A stretch of 35,517 nt of DNA. It comes from Cytophagales bacterium Ga0077538. Its GTDB lineage: Bacteria; Bacteroidota; Bacteroidia; Cytophagales; Cyclobacteriaceae. Where the stretch lies: NCBI GenBank assembly GCA_001464155.1, contig LNEN01000299.1, positions 1 through 35,517 of the forward strand. Direction: 5' to 3'. The notes under the pieces were generated by a model. The model saw only the letters and a program-made list of their open reading frames with translations. It had not been told where the DNA came from and did no database searches. Shown piece by piece: positions 8,018-17,596 of the stretch. Within the stretch, counting starts at the first letter, position 1. Each line of letters opens with the position of its first letter. A program made the position numbers and the translations under genes.

Positions 8018-11012
8018 ATGAAGCATTGGTTGTTTCTGTCGGCAATTTTCTTCGTGGTGGTATATTCCGATGTACGCGCCCAAGCTCCTTCATTTTCGCC
8101 TACGGCACTGCTCTCTCAGGGGTCGGTGTATCAATGGTCAGGAGAGAATGGTCTCATCTCTAACAACATTACATCGGCCATTCAATCCTCCGAAGGCTTT
8201 ATCTGGATCACAACCTATAATGGTATCATGCGCTTTGATGGCAAGCGCATTATCGTTTACGATCGCTCCACACTTCCTTTTTTAGAGACAGATGCCTTCT
8301 ACCGTGTCTATGAAGATGGGAGAGGGACTTTGTGGTTTGCTTCTCAGGGCAGTGGCATTACGATCTACCGGAACAAGAAATTTTCTCCGATGGAAGCGGT
8401 AGGACGGTACCGTACTCATCGGATCCAATAATGAAGGGCTCTATCGCTTAAGTCCATCGCACCATCTTGAAAAAATTTCAGATCCTCAACTGGATGCTAT
8501 CAGCATTCTCGATATAGCCAAAGATGAAAGTGGTAAGCTTTGGCTTGCCACAGATGGTAATGGATTGGTTTCGTATGATGGTTCACGGTTTGATTATTAC
8601 ACAGAGAAAAAGGGCTTACTCAGCAACACCATCAACGCTGTGGCGGTTAGCAGAACTAATGAGGTGTTGATCGGCACCACCGATGGACTTAATGTGTTGC
8701 GCAATGGAAAAGTAGAAACAGAGGAGTTTCTTCGAAATGTTCCCATCAACGACCTTAGCATCGATGAACTAAACAGAAAATGGATTGCTACAGAAAATGG
8801 ATTGGCGCGTATTAATAGGAATAATACGCTGCGCGAGTTTGTTAACAGACGAAATGGATTTCCCTTTTCCCGGTTGAATGCCATTGCGCGCGATGCCGAA
8901 GGGAGCTTGTGGATAAGCACTGGCCGTGATGGTCTGCTGCAAGTGCGTGAAACAGGCATTATGAACATTGGAGAAAAACAAAATATCTCTAACAAGCGCG
9001 TCAACATTGTTGTAGAGGGAAACAAAAAACAATTTTATATAGGTACCGATGTAGGTACCATTGATGTTTATGTAGGTGGAGAACTGAGGCCACTGTCACT
9101 AAGCACAGATTTAATAGACGCAGGAATACGAGACATTTGCGAGGATGAAAAGGGTGTGCTGTGGATAGCTTCCTATAAAGGGATTCTTCGCAAGCAAGGT
9201 GCCAACGAAAAACTGTTGACAGAAAAAGACGGCATGCCTTCCATTGACATGCGGAGAATTCTCCGTGACCCTCAAAACAATTTGTGGTTTGCCTCGCGTT
9301 CTGGGGGCTTGGTAAAATACTCACCCTCGCTTAACAAGGTGCTAAAGCTGTACAACAAGGATAATGGGTTAGGATCGAACTATATTCTTTCACTTGAGCA
9401 AGATCGTGCTGGAAATATTTATGTAGGTACGCATAGCGGAGGAATGACCATCATACAACCGGATGGCAGCAGTGTGACGTATCACCTAACGGCTGATGAT
9501 GGAGGTGTATTGATTTTTAATATTCACATTGACAGCGAAAACAATATATGGCTCATCAGTAACATTGGCCCGTTTCTATTCAAGAATAATCAGTTCGTAA
9601 AGATTAACCTCACTTCAGTAAACAAAGGAGAGACCTACTTTGATTGGTTGGAAGACGTCAATAGAAATGTGTGGATCACCACGAATCTGGGGGTATTAAA
9701 GATTGAAAGAAAAGCCCTCGATGAATTTTTGGCAGGTACCAACCCACAGGTGCCGGTTAAACTTTTCGATCATCAGGACGGAATGCAGAATAAGGAATGC
9801 ACGGGGGCCACGCGTTCCTTAATCTCCTCCACAGGCAAATTATGGATACCTACCATTGCCGGTGTTTCTGTTTTTTATCCAGAACAGATTGTGGAAAACA
9901 AAACACCCCCTCAGGTATATGTAACGGACCTGGTCACTGATAGCGGAGTTTTTGAGAGTGATACAGTGGTGGTGACACCCGGAAACTTGCGCTATGTTTT
10001 TAACTACACGGCTCTAAGTTACCTGGCTCCCTCCAAAATAAAATTCAGGTATAAACTGGATAAGGTAGATCAGGATTGGGTGGAGGCGGGCAGCAAACGC
10101 GAAGCAGAGTATACCAATCTATCCCCAGGCACGTATGTGTTTCGCGCGTTGGCTTGTAACAGCGATGGTGTGTGGAATACGGTTGGGGCGAGCAAGGTTG
10201 TAATCGTACAACCCTTCTTTTATCAGACGGCCTGGTTCTATCTGGTAAGTGGCTGTATTATTTTTCTGCTACTCTATGTGCTTTACCGGTGGAGGATATA
10301 TGTTGTGGAGAGAAGGAACACAGAGTTGAAAAAATTAAACAGCGAATTGGACCGCTTTGTATACAGTGCCTCGCATGATTTGCGCGCGCCTCTCTCCTCC
10401 ATTCTTGGCTTGATTGCCGTGGCCAGACTGGATCAGCACAAAAACGTGGACGAGTATTTATCCCTTATCGAAAAAAGTATTCATAAACTCGATGGATTTA
10501 TTAGGGACATCATTGATTTCTCCAGAAACTCCCGCACTGATCTGATAACAGAGCCCATTCCTTTTCAGTCTATGATCGAAGAGATTGTTGAAGAATTGAA
10601 ATACATGGATGAAAGGGGAGATATTGAGAAGAGTATAGAGGTTAACGGAACGGGAATTTTTTATAGCGACAAAAAAAGATTAGCCATCGTGTTGCGCAAT
10701 CTTATCTCAAATGCCTACAAATACCACCGACAGTATGCAGAGAATCGGTTTTTAAAAGTTGAAGTAACGTATGATGAGACCAACGCCACAATTAAAGTGG
10801 TGGATAATGGAATTGGCATCGCCAGCGAGCACCTGCCTTTTATTTTTAACATGTTTTACCGGGGTACAGAAACCAATAAGGGTTCAGGCTTAGGTTTGTA
10901 TATTGTTAAGGAAACAGTAGAGAAGATAAAAGGAAGCATTACGGTAGAGTCCAAAGTGGATAAAGGAACTACCTTTAAACTGATTCTTCCCTCCATTAAA
11001 GGAGTTAGTTGA
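8018..11012 (+). CDS. Reg_prop/Y_Y_Y sensor histidine kinase, interrupted by a 1-bp frameshift
   Basis: The protein starts at ATG 8018 with a signal peptide (cut near VRAQA). Beta-propeller (Reg_prop) repeats follow, such as GLISNNITSAIQSSEGFIWI. Then come a Y_Y_Y domain (9900-10200), one membrane helix (about 10230-10290), the dimerisation domain with ASHDLRAPLSS (phospho-His at codon 10374) and an ATPase domain with N box RNLISNAYKYH, DNGIGIA and GSGLGLYIVK. There is no receiver domain. The first frame stops at 8431. Removing one G of the pair at 8402-8403 joins it to the second frame as AVDGTVLIGSNNEGLYRL and restores 998 codons including the stop. It senses an unknown periplasmic signal. 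The kinase gene at 11049 follows after 36 nt. The frameshift may be real or a sequencing error. Confidence 0.88.
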
Positions 11013-11048
11013 AAATAGCCTGTCTGTTTTTTATCTTTAACAATCATT

Positions 11049-11828
11049 ATGATTCCTACTCAAAATCAGGCACTCGTTGGTGTAATGGCAGGCATACTCA
11101 TTATCTTCCTGATAGCAGGTATTGTTTTCTACAAAATAATGTGGAAGCAATTCAGAACAAAGCTGCAGATGTTTTCGCAGCGAATGGATGCTGCTGCCGT
11201 ACAGCAAGAAATTGATAAAGCCGTTTTAAAGGAACGCAATCGCATTTCGAAAGTCATACACGATGAAGTGGGCAACAAACTTATTGCGCTGCTTTTTGAA
11301 CTCGATAGAAATTTCAAACAAGAATCTTTTGGTATTGCAGGCACCCAATTGCTCTGGCAACTTTCCAGAGAATTGAAGGTAAGTATTGAAGATACGCGCA
11401 CCCTGGTACGTGAGCTTTCTTCTTTTGAGTTAGACAGTAATGGAGTTGCCGGTGAATTAAAAAAATTCTGCGAGTCTAAAGATGGTTTTTACGGAGTTAC
11501 CGTGGGCTTTGCGGGCTTTTCTGGAGCCAAGCGTTTTGAGTTAGAAAAAGAGAAAGAGGTGGTGGCGATGGTAAAAGAGCTAGTGTATAATAGTTTTAAA
11601 TATTCGGGGTGCTGGCACATTGACATTGCACTGACGTGGGACTGGGAAAGTAAAAAGCTAATTGTAGAAGTGAGTGACGATGGCTATGGGCTCAGAACAG
11701 AAGATATGCGGCAGGCAAAAGATTCTGGATTAGTCGGGATGCAAAGCCGCTGTGAACGAATTGGGGCTCAACTTGAACTGATAAAAGTAAAAAGAGGAAC
11801 GTGCGTTCAAATTATTGTTCCCCTATAA
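11049..11828 (+). CDS. Sensor histidine kinase, HisKA_3 (NarL/DesK) type
   Basis: This 259-residue kinase has one N-terminal membrane helix (about 8-28), then a coiled segment and the HisKA_3 motif ERNRISKVIHDEVGNKL with phospho-acceptor His71. The ATPase domain has N box VKELVYNSFKYS (Asn180) and DDGYGL (209-214). It has no recognisable periplasmic sensor domain, so the signal may come from the membrane or from the preceding Reg_prop kinase. It follows that gene by 36 nt on the same strand. HisKA_3 kinases normally pair with LuxR/NarL-type regulators, and just such a regulator lies next to it on the opposite strand, with overlapping stop codons. Confidence 0.9.
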   Translation: MIPTQNQALVGVMAGILIIFLIAGIVFYKIMWKQFRTKLQMFSQRMDAAAVQQEIDKAVLKERNRISKVIHDEVGNKLIALLFELDRNFKQESFGIAGTQLLWQLSRELKVSIEDTRTLVRELSSFELDSNGVAGELKKFCESKDGFYGVTVGFAGFSGAKRFELEKEKEVVAMVKELVYNSFKYSGCWHIDIALTWDWESKKLIVEVSDDGYGLRTEDMRQAKDSGLVGMQSRCERIGAQLELIKVKRGTCVQIIVPL

Positions 11829-12452
11829 CCAACCTATTCCGTTTTTGGAAACAAAGGCCAACAGCTCACTGGTGCTTTGTGTGTGCGTAAGTTCGAGCAT
11901 GTCTCTTTTATAAGAGTTTACGGTATGCAAACTCATGTGTAAAGCTTCAGCAATTTCTTTTGCCGAGCTTCCCTTTAACAACAGTTCGAGTACTTGTTTA
12001 TGCCGCTGCGCGAAATGGATGGAGGGGACCATCTTTACATCCTTGCCGTAGAGGTTGAGTGTTTTTTCCACCGCTTCACAATAATATGTTTCTCCACTGG
12101 AGACAATTCTTACCGCTTTCTCCAACTCGTCCGAATCAGTATCTTTTAAGACAATGCCATGAACACCCAAGCGATGCAAGGCAATCAGGAGTGCTTCACC
12201 CGAATGATTGGTGAGCATAACGATGCGTATGTGAGGATAATCGCGTAAGATGATTTTGGCAATCTCTACCCCATTTTTACCGGGTAGATTTACATCCAAC
12301 ATCAGAATATTGTATTCACGTTGTTGCAGTTTTACGAGCACTTCCTCACCGTTTGCTGCGGTATCCACGTTGGTAATCCACCACCATTTACTAATGAGGG
12401 CCGCTACGGAGACACGCAGTAATTTCTCATCATCACACAAAAGTAATTTCAT
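11823..12452 (-). CDS. Response regulator, receiver plus LuxR-type DNA-binding domain
   Basis: This 209-residue regulator starts MKLLLCDDEKLLR. The receiver shows the acidic pair at 7-8, phospho-acceptor Asp53 in LMLDVNLPGKNG, Thr81 and Lys103 (IVLKDTD). The C terminus is a LuxR/NarL helix-turn-helix (about 145-190) with the core SSAKEIAEALHMSLHTVNSY. An open frame extends to 12554, but its extra 34 residues are not receiver-like, so the ATG at 12452 is preferred. The gene is convergent with the kinase gene, and the stop codons overlap within CTATAA (11823-11828). Pairing with the HisKA_3 kinase is inferred from family and position. Confidence 0.9.
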   Translation of the reverse strand: MKLLLCDDEKLLRVSVAALISKWWWITNVDTAANGEEVLVKLQQREYNILMLDVNLPGKNGVEIAKIILRDYPHIRIVMLTNHSGEALLIALHRLGVHGIVLKDTDSDELEKAVRIVSSGETYYCEAVEKTLNLYGKDVKMVPSIHFAQRHKQVLELLLKGSSAKEIAEALHMSLHTVNSYKRDMLELTHTQSTSELLAFVSKNGIGWL

Positions 12453-12881
12453 ACCGGGGAATGTTTGAAATTTTGTAATGCAAAGTACCTTATTTCTAAG
12501 GTATAACACACACCCTAAAAGTAAGGTATTTAAGTACAAGTGCTTTTTTTGCAAGAAAAACTTAAATTAAGATTGTTTCAAAGTATCCTGTTCGTACTGA
12601 TTTGGTATAAATCTTAAAGCGTTGAAAAACGGATCTAAAATTTTACTTTTCGTATTAGACTTTTTTCATTAGATCTAAGAGTAATGAGTAATATGTTAGA
12701 GAAGTTTTCCAAAAAAAGCATGGGATAGAATTAATTTAGGGTTTGAGCATTCTTTGTTTGAAAATAATGGCTCATGAATCAACGTATTAATTAATGATTG
12801 TATTTACGGAACCACTGGCTATAACTATCGTAAGACTTTAAAGATTTAATCTGTTTTTTTAAAATTCTAAAAATATAATAA
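12453..12881. other. AT-rich intergenic stretch, no gene seen
   Basis: This 429-bp stretch upstream of the response regulator is clearly more AT-rich than its surroundings and holds many short A and T runs. I find no long ORF, tRNA or strong hairpin. It should hold the response-regulator promoter, but I could not single out one convincing site. Confidence 0.5.
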
Positions 12882-13019
12882 ATGGAAACACTAAAACCCA
12901 CCTTGGATTTTTATATCTGGTCCATCCTAATTTCATTGGCGTTCTTTGCCATAGTTTATTTTCTTTTCAGACTAACTTGGAGATCAAGAAAGGGAAAAGT
13001 AAAGGAACTTCTGCCCTAA
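12882..13019 (+). CDS. Possible small membrane protein (45 aa)
   Basis: ATG at 12882 opens a 45-residue ORF. After a polar start it has one strong hydrophobic helix (about 11-33, WSILISLAFFAIVYFLF), then a basic tail RLTWRSRKGKVKELLP. This is the layout of a single-pass small membrane protein with a cytoplasmic basic end. An A/T-rich leader precedes it. It overlaps the ORF at 12977 by 43 nt in another frame. No family is recognised. Confidence 0.45.
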   Translation: METLKPTLDFYIWSILISLAFFAIVYFLFRLTWRSRKGKVKELLP

Positions 13020-13219
13020 TCGTAACAGTTATTTGTGCCCTACTTTTGGGTTACGCTGATTCAGTTGAATTTGACGATTCATATGCTCAAACAGCATTCA
13101 TAAGTAATTATGGGCGGTCATTCTATAAAGAGCAAACAAATGATAAGAGTATCCGATTCAAAACAACTTGTGGTTCTTTCAAAAAATCTAAATTAATTGA
13201 GTTCTGTAGAGAGCTTTGA
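12977..13219 (+). CDS. Hypothetical 80-aa ORF, possibly a gene remnant
   Basis: The ORF has a TTG start and an N-terminal hydrophobic segment (SALIVTVICALLLGYADS) resembling a signal peptide or membrane helix, then a polar part with two Cys. The frame continues past the TGA at 13217-13219 as GPSNPQNPWDDVLSPNGLKR before running into the terminator, so the stop may interrupt a longer gene. AT-richness, a rare start and overlap with the ORF at 12882 all reduce confidence. No family is recognised; it may be a decayed foreign gene. Confidence 0.3.
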   Translation: MEIKKGKSKGTSALIVTVICALLLGYADSVEFDDSYAQTAFISNYGRSFYKEQTNDKSIRFKTTCGSFKKSKLIEFCREL

Positions 13220-13285
13220 GGACCATCTAATCCGCAAAATCCTTGGGATGATGTTCTTAGTCCAAATGGACTTAAGCGAATTGAA

Positions 13286-13322
13286 AAACAAGAAAGGCGA
13301 GCAGTGCTCGCCTTTCTGTTTT
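13286..13322. terminator. Bidirectional terminator downstream of clpC
   Basis: AGAAAGGCGAGC (13291-13302) and GCTCGCCTTTCT (13306-13317) are perfect 12-bp arms around loop AGT. An A run lies on the left and T-rich sequence on the right, so the hairpin can end transcription of clpC (minus) and of anything arriving on plus. Confidence 0.85.
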
Positions 13323-13338
13323 AAAATGAACCTGTAAA

Positions 13339-15885
13339 CTATTTTTCTTTTGAAGTCGCCTTGGGCTTCTTCACCTTGATATTCAACACTTCTGCTTTTT
13401 CTTCGTGGTCGGCCACAATGATTCCACCTTCTTCGATTTCGCCACGCAGGATTTCTTCCGCTACCGGATCTTCCAGGTATTTCTGAATGGCCCGGTGTAA
13501 AGGTCTTGCCCCAAACTGATGGTCATATCCTTTCTCTGCTAAGAAATCTTTCGCTTTCTCAGTCAACTCAACGTTGTAACCAATCTGCTTAATACGATCG
13601 AAAACTTTCTTGAGGATAAGATCGATGATTTTGTGAATATGCTCTCTCTGAAGAGAGTTGAACACGATCACGTCATCCAAACGATTTAAGAACTCAGGAC
13701 TGAAGGCACGCTTCAACGCGTTTTGAATAGTAGACTTCATGGCCTCTTCTTCGTTCTCGCGCTTCGCAGCAGTAGAGAAACCAATGCCACCACCGAAATC
13801 TTTCAAGTCACGCACCCCAATGTTGGAAGTCATGATGATGATGGTATTTCTAAAATCAACTCTGCGACCCAAGCCATCGGTTAATATACCGTCATCCAAT
13901 ACTTGTAATAAGATGTTGAATACATCCGGGTGCGCTTTTTCAATTTCATCAAGCAGTACTACAGAGTAAGGCTTACGTCTTACTTTTTCAGTCAGCTGTC
14001 CGCCTTCTTCATAGCCTACATAGCCTGGAGGCGCTCCTACTAAACGTGATACAGAAAACTTCTCCATGTATTCGCTCATGTCGATACGAATCAGGGAATC
14101 TTCTTTATCAAAGAGGTAGGTGGCTAATACCTTTGCTAATTCTGTTTTACCCACACCGGTAGGGCCAAGGAACACAAAAGAACCAATCGGTTTCTTCGGG
14201 TCTTTCAAGCCTACGCGTGTGCGTTGAATCGCACGGGTTAATTTTTTAATCGCTTCTTCTTGTCCAATTACTTTGCCAGCCAATTCCTCGCCCATGTTGA
14301 GGAGTTTGTTGCTCTCCTTTTGTGCGATGCGGTTGGTGGGAATGCCCGTCATCATACCAATTACATCAGCAACGTTTTCTTCGTTTACGGTATATTTTTC
14401 GGTACGGGTTTTTTCCTCCCACTTGGTTTTAGCAAGTTCTAACTGTTCTAATAATTTTTTCTCCTTGTCACGAAGTTGTGCGGCTTCTTCGTATTTCTGG
14501 CTCTTTACCACACGGTTCTTCTCTTTCTTAATTTCTTCCACCGCCTCTTCGAACTTTACAATCTCGTCAGGGACGTGAATGTTGTTGATGTGCACACGTG
14601 CACCGGCTTCATCCAACACATCAATCGCTTTGTCTGGTAAGTAGCGGTCACTGATGTAGCGATCCGACAATTTTACGCAGGCATCAATAGCTTCTTTTGT
14701 ATAGATCACATGGTGGTGATCTTCGTATTTTTCTTTGATGTTGTCCAGAATCTGAATGGTTTCTTCTACCGTAGTAGAATCTACCATGACCATTTGAAAA
14801 CGTCTGGCAAGAGCTCCGTCTTTCTCGATGTATTGACGGTACTCGTCTAGTGTAGTAGCGCCAATGCATTGAATTTCTCCGCGGGCCAGCGCTGGTTTGA
14901 ACATGTTCGATGCATCCAATGATCCAGAAGCACCACCGGCACCGACAATGGTATGCAACTCATCAATGAAGAGAATGACATCGGGTGATTTCTCCAATTC
15001 ATTCATCACCGCCTTCATACGCTCTTCAAACTGGCCACGGTATTTGGTACCGGCCACCAAAGAAGCTAAGTCGAGGGTAACAACTCGTTTGCCAAAAAGC
15101 ACACGCGACACTTTTTTCTGAATAATGCGCAAGGCTAATCCTTCCGCAATGGCGGTTTTACCCACACCGGGTTCACCGATCAAAATTGGATTGTTCTTCT
15201 TTCTACGAGAAAGAATTTGTGCTACACGTTCAATTTCTTTTTCACGGCCTACAATCGGATCGAGTTTTCCGTCTTCTGCTAAGCGTGTAAGGTCACGACC
15301 AAAGTTATCGAGTACAGGTGTACGGGATTTTTCGGTTCCTTTCTTTTCGCCACCGCGTTGGCCACCTTGTCCGCCACCGGCTCCAAAAATTTTAGAGGAG
15401 TCATCATCCGGATCATCTGTATCCTGAGAAGCGGAAGGGCCGTCTGACTGGTACTCCAACATTTCTTTCACCGTTTCATACACCACATCATAGCGGCTGA
15501 GTAATTGTGAGGCCAGGTTGTCTTTGTCTCTTAATATAGAAAGCAACAAGTGCTCGGTTCCAATAAGTTGTGCTTTGAAAATTTTTGCTTCGAGATAGGT
15601 AATCTTCAACACCTTTTCGGATGCTTTCGTGAGCGGAATGTTGGTTAGATTTTTTACATCGTGCGCTTGTGTTGCCGTGCCTTTCGAAATCTTTTCGATC
15701 TCTGCGCGCAAATCATCGAGAGGTACACCTAATTTTTTTAACACACCTACGGCTACGCCCTCACCCTCACGGATAAGACCCAGCAACAAATGTTCGGTAC
15801 CAATATAATCATGTCCCAGTCTTAGGGCCTCTTCCCGGCTTAGCGAGATAACCTCCTTGACGCGATTGGAAAATTTAGCTTCCAT
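13339..15885 (-). CDS. clpC: ClpC-type AAA+ chaperone, ATPase of the Clp protease
   Basis: This 848-residue Hsp100 unfoldase feeds substrates to ClpP. Two Clp_N repeats (about 1-145, each with IGTEHLLL) recruit adaptors. A Gly-rich linker (about 165-185) leads to AAA domain 1 with Walker A GEPGVGKT (237-244) and Walker [14 protein letters not shown]-type coiled middle segment lies at about 455-490 ([20 protein letters not shown]). AAA domain 2 has GPTGVGKT (574-581) and [11 protein letters not shown]. The UVR middle domain and length mark ClpC rather than ClpB (longer middle domain) or ClpA (none). The ATG at 15885 gives the usual [10 protein letters not shown] opening. It is followed by a strong terminator. 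Confidence 0.95.
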   Translation of the reverse strand: MEAKFSNRVKEVISLSREEALRLGHDYIGTEHLLLGLIREGEGVAVGVLKKLGVPLDDLRAEIEKISKGTATQAHDVKNLTNIPLTKASEKVLKITYLEAKIFKAQLIGTEHLLLSILRDKDNLASQLLSRYDVVYETVKEMLEYQSDGPSASQDTDDPDDDSSKIFGAGGGQGGQRGGEKKGTEKSRTPVLDNFGRDLTRLAEDGKLDPIVGREKEIERVAQILSRRKKNNPILIGEPGVGKTAIAEGLALRIIQKKVSRVLFGKRVVTLDLASLVAGTKYRGQFEERMKAVMNELEKSPDVILFIDELHTIVGAGGASGSLDASNMFKPALARGEIQCIGATTLDEYRQYIEKDGALARRFQMVMVDSTTVEETIQILDNIKEKYEDHHHVIYTKEAIDACVKLSDRYISDRYLPDKAIDVLDEAGARVHINNIHVPDEIVKFEEAVEEIKKEKNRVVKSQKYEEAAQLRDKEKKLLEQLELAKTKWEEKTRTEKYTVNEENVADVIGMMTGIPTNRIAQKESNKLLNMGEELAGKVIGQEEAIKKLTRAIQRTRVGLKDPKKPIGSFVFLGPTGVGKTELAKVLATYLFDKEDSLIRIDMSEYMEKFSVSRLVGAPPGYVGYEEGGQLTEKVRRKPYSVVLLDEIEKAHPDVFNILLQVLDDGILTDGLGRRVDFRNTIIIMTSNIGVRDLKDFGGGIGFSTAAKRENEEEAMKSTIQNALKRAFSPEFLNRLDDVIVFNSLQREHIHKIIDLILKKVFDRIKQIGYNVELTEKAKDFLAEKGYDHQFGARPLHRAIQKYLEDPVAEEILRGEIEEGGIIVADHEEKAEVLNIKVKKPKATSKEK

Positions 15886-16048
15886 AGAAAATTGGAGTGG
15901 TTTTACTGTAAATGTAAACTTTTGCTTTAATTTTTACGATAACTCGGATGAATACCTGAACCTCTGCAAAACTCACCTTTTCCGGTAGGGTGAAAGCAAA
16001 AGCCTTGCACTCACTTTGGGTTTTTAACAAGGGCCAAATACAATTTGT

Positions 16049-16669
16049 TCATACATGGCCTTTTACATAAGTAAGCGCTTGAGGACCTGTACAGAATACA
16101 AGATCAATCAGGCTGAGGTTATTGACAAAAGCATTGCCAAAAACTTGTGTGTAGGGTCTGATGGAAGGCACTTCGCTGCCCAAAGGCTTAATTTTAGCTG
16201 AAATGACATTTCTAAGGTCTTTTGTGGATTGTGGAGGACCTGCCTCATAAGCCAAACTTTCTTCTATTTGCACATTCAACTTTATCCATTTGAGACACAT
16301 TGTCAGCAACTCTCGATTTAAGTCGAAAAGAAAGACGTGCTTCTTGAACAAAATGCTTTCTAAAGAATCTGCATAATATTCAAAAAACGGAGCCTTCGCG
16401 TAGGCCGAGTGAATCGCACGCCAGTGATTAGTTAACCATTTTTGAGAGTAATCGATTCGCACTTCACTGATGAGTGTTTTTCCATGCTTGGCGGTTAATG
16501 GAATGCTCAGTGTTTGTGGACCTTGGGCAGTATTAATGATGCAACGATTGCGATAGCTTTGTTTCACAAAATGCTCCTGCCTTTCAATCACCACTTTTTG
16601 AAAATCAGTCAATGCGGAGAAGTACTGGATGGAGGGAAGGTAGTGTAGTTCGATGAGGCAGGTTGACAT
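16049..16669 (-). CDS. WbqC family protein
   Basis: This 206-residue protein matches the WbqC-like family common in Bacteroidota. The opening ELHYLPSIQYFSAL, the segment VIERQEHFVKQSYRNRCII, then LSIPLTAKHGKTLISEVRIDYSQKWLTNHWRAIHSAYAKAPFF cut in pieces, are characteristic. The family occurs in polysaccharide and glycan gene clusters and its biochemical role is not settled. A TATTTTTG -7 element (16686-16693, minus) sits 16 nt before the ATG. It lies between tsaC and clpC, all on the minus strand, with no other surface-glycan genes nearby. Confidence 0.8.
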   Translation of the reverse strand: MSTCLIELHYLPSIQYFSALTDFQKVVIERQEHFVKQSYRNRCIINTAQGPQTLSIPLTAKHGKTLISEVRIDYSQKWLTNHWRAIHSAYAKAPFFEYYADSLESILFKKHVFLFDLNRELLTMCLKWIKLNVQIEESLAYEAGPPQSTKDLRNVISAKIKPLGSEVPSIRPYTQVFGNAFVNNLSLIDLVFCTGPQALTYVKGHV

Positions 16670-16685
16670 GATTAGATTTCAAAGT

Positions 16686-16693
16686 CAAAAATA
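16686..16693 (-). promoter_or_regulatory. -7 element of the WbqC-family gene
   Basis: On the minus strand TATTTTTG matches TAnnTTTG and lies 16 nt before the ATG at 16669, giving a leader of about 10 nt. A TTG lies 25 nt further upstream, slightly beyond the usual spacing. Confidence 0.5.
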
Positions 16694-16752
16694 GTGATTA
16701 TGAGTATCCGTTTCTTGTCAATGTTAATACTGATCTAAAATCAAAAGGCCAC

Positions 16753-16779
16753 GTCATGCCGAACTTGTTTCGGTATGAC
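16753..16779. repeat. Short dispersed-type palindrome
   Basis: GTCATGCCGAA (16753-16763) and TTCGGTATGAC (16769-16779) pair with one mismatch around loop CTTGT. It lies between the WbqC-family gene and tsaC. GTCATGC(T/C)GAACTTGTTTC is, from general knowledge, a frequent intergenic palindrome in this phylum. Confidence 0.6.
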
Positions 16780-16845
16780 AATCATGCCTAATTGAAAATC
16801 ATTTTAGGATTACCAGTAAATATTCAGAAGAATGATTCTTGAACG

Positions 16846-17443
16846 CTATGTTTTGAATTCTCCGAGTCCTTGTCTAACCAAGGTGGGTTCATTCGTAGTA
16901 AGATCGACTACGGTAGAAGGCACATTTCCCAACTTTGTTTTTGAAGTCCTCATAAATTTCCTCCGGATCGGTAGTGTATTCTTTGATCAGGTCATCGTCC
17001 TTGATTGAGGAAGTGATAAGTGGGTTTCCCAATTCAGCCACAATGCTGAGCGGTATAGCATGTTGGGGGATACGAATGCCCACCATTTTTTTATTCACAT
17101 CCAGAATTTTGGGAACTTTGTTGCTGGCCTCCAGTAAAAAGGTAAAAGCACCCGGCAGGTTCTTTTTTAATAGTTTGAAAGAAGGCGTTTCCAAATTCTT
17201 CACGTACTCAGAAATGTGACTGAGATCATTGCAGATAAAAGACAAGTCGAGCTTTTGAGGTTTGATGTCGAGAATCTTGCAGAGTCGTTCCACAGCCTTC
17301 TTATTCATCAGGTCACAGCCAATGCCATAGATGGTATCGGTTGGGTACACGATAATGCCGCCACTGCGCAATACCTCTACCGCACGGGAAATTTTTCTTC
17401 CCTCGGGATTTTGCGGGTGGATTTTGAGGAGTTCGGCAGACAT
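16846..17443 (-). CDS. tsaC: Threonylcarbamoyl-AMP synthase (TsaC/Sua5/YrdC), 1-bp frameshift near the C terminus
   Basis: The enzyme makes threonylcarbamoyl-AMP from Thr, bicarbonate and ATP for the t6A modification of tRNAs that read ANN codons. The YrdC domain is clear: [18 protein letters not shown] (about 28-45), [25 protein letters not shown] and PLITSSI. The frame as read stops at 16889 after an out-of-family tail ([13 protein letters not shown]). Dropping one base of the GGGAAA run (16925-16930, minus) yields [20 protein letters not shown] and a stop at 16846, exactly the family ending, for 198 residues. It is the short TsaC form without the Sua5 C-terminal domain. Since t6A is normally indispensable, a sequencing error is likely unless a second copy exists. 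Confidence 0.88.
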
Positions 17444-17510
17444 GGAGGAATGTTATTGCTTACAAGATATGCAATTCAAAAGCAGTTTTAAACTCGACTT
17501 TATTATTGGG

Positions 17511-17592
17511 ACTCACCCCTGATCATCTTCGATGATCTTCCCCTCTCTACTTTGTAGAGAGGGGTGGCTCGCATTTGCGAGACTGGGTGAGT
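17511..17592. repeat. 82-nt cloverleaf palindrome (closing stem plus three hairpins)
   Basis: The outer stem ACTCACCC (17511-17518) / GGGTGAGT (17585-17592) encloses three perfect hairpins: GATCATC-TTC-GATGATC (17521-17537), CCCCTCTCTAC-TTT-GTAGAGAGGGG (17540-17564) and CTCGC-ATTT-GCGAG (17568-17581). Every stem is fully paired. It fills the gap between the mutS stop (17597) and the tsaC start (17443). It is not a tRNA, having no T loop or acceptor sequence. It looks like a structured dispersed repeat; function unknown. Confidence 0.85.
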
Positions 17593-17596
17593 TTTA

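Noticed and set aside
12453-12554. N-terminal extension of the response regulator
   Set aside because: The 34 extra residues are not part of a receiver domain, which begins at MKLLLCDDE.
15960-16030. Possible weak hairpin between clpC and the WbqC-family gene
   Set aside because: TCACC...GGGTGA pairing is too short and has no T run or conserved context.
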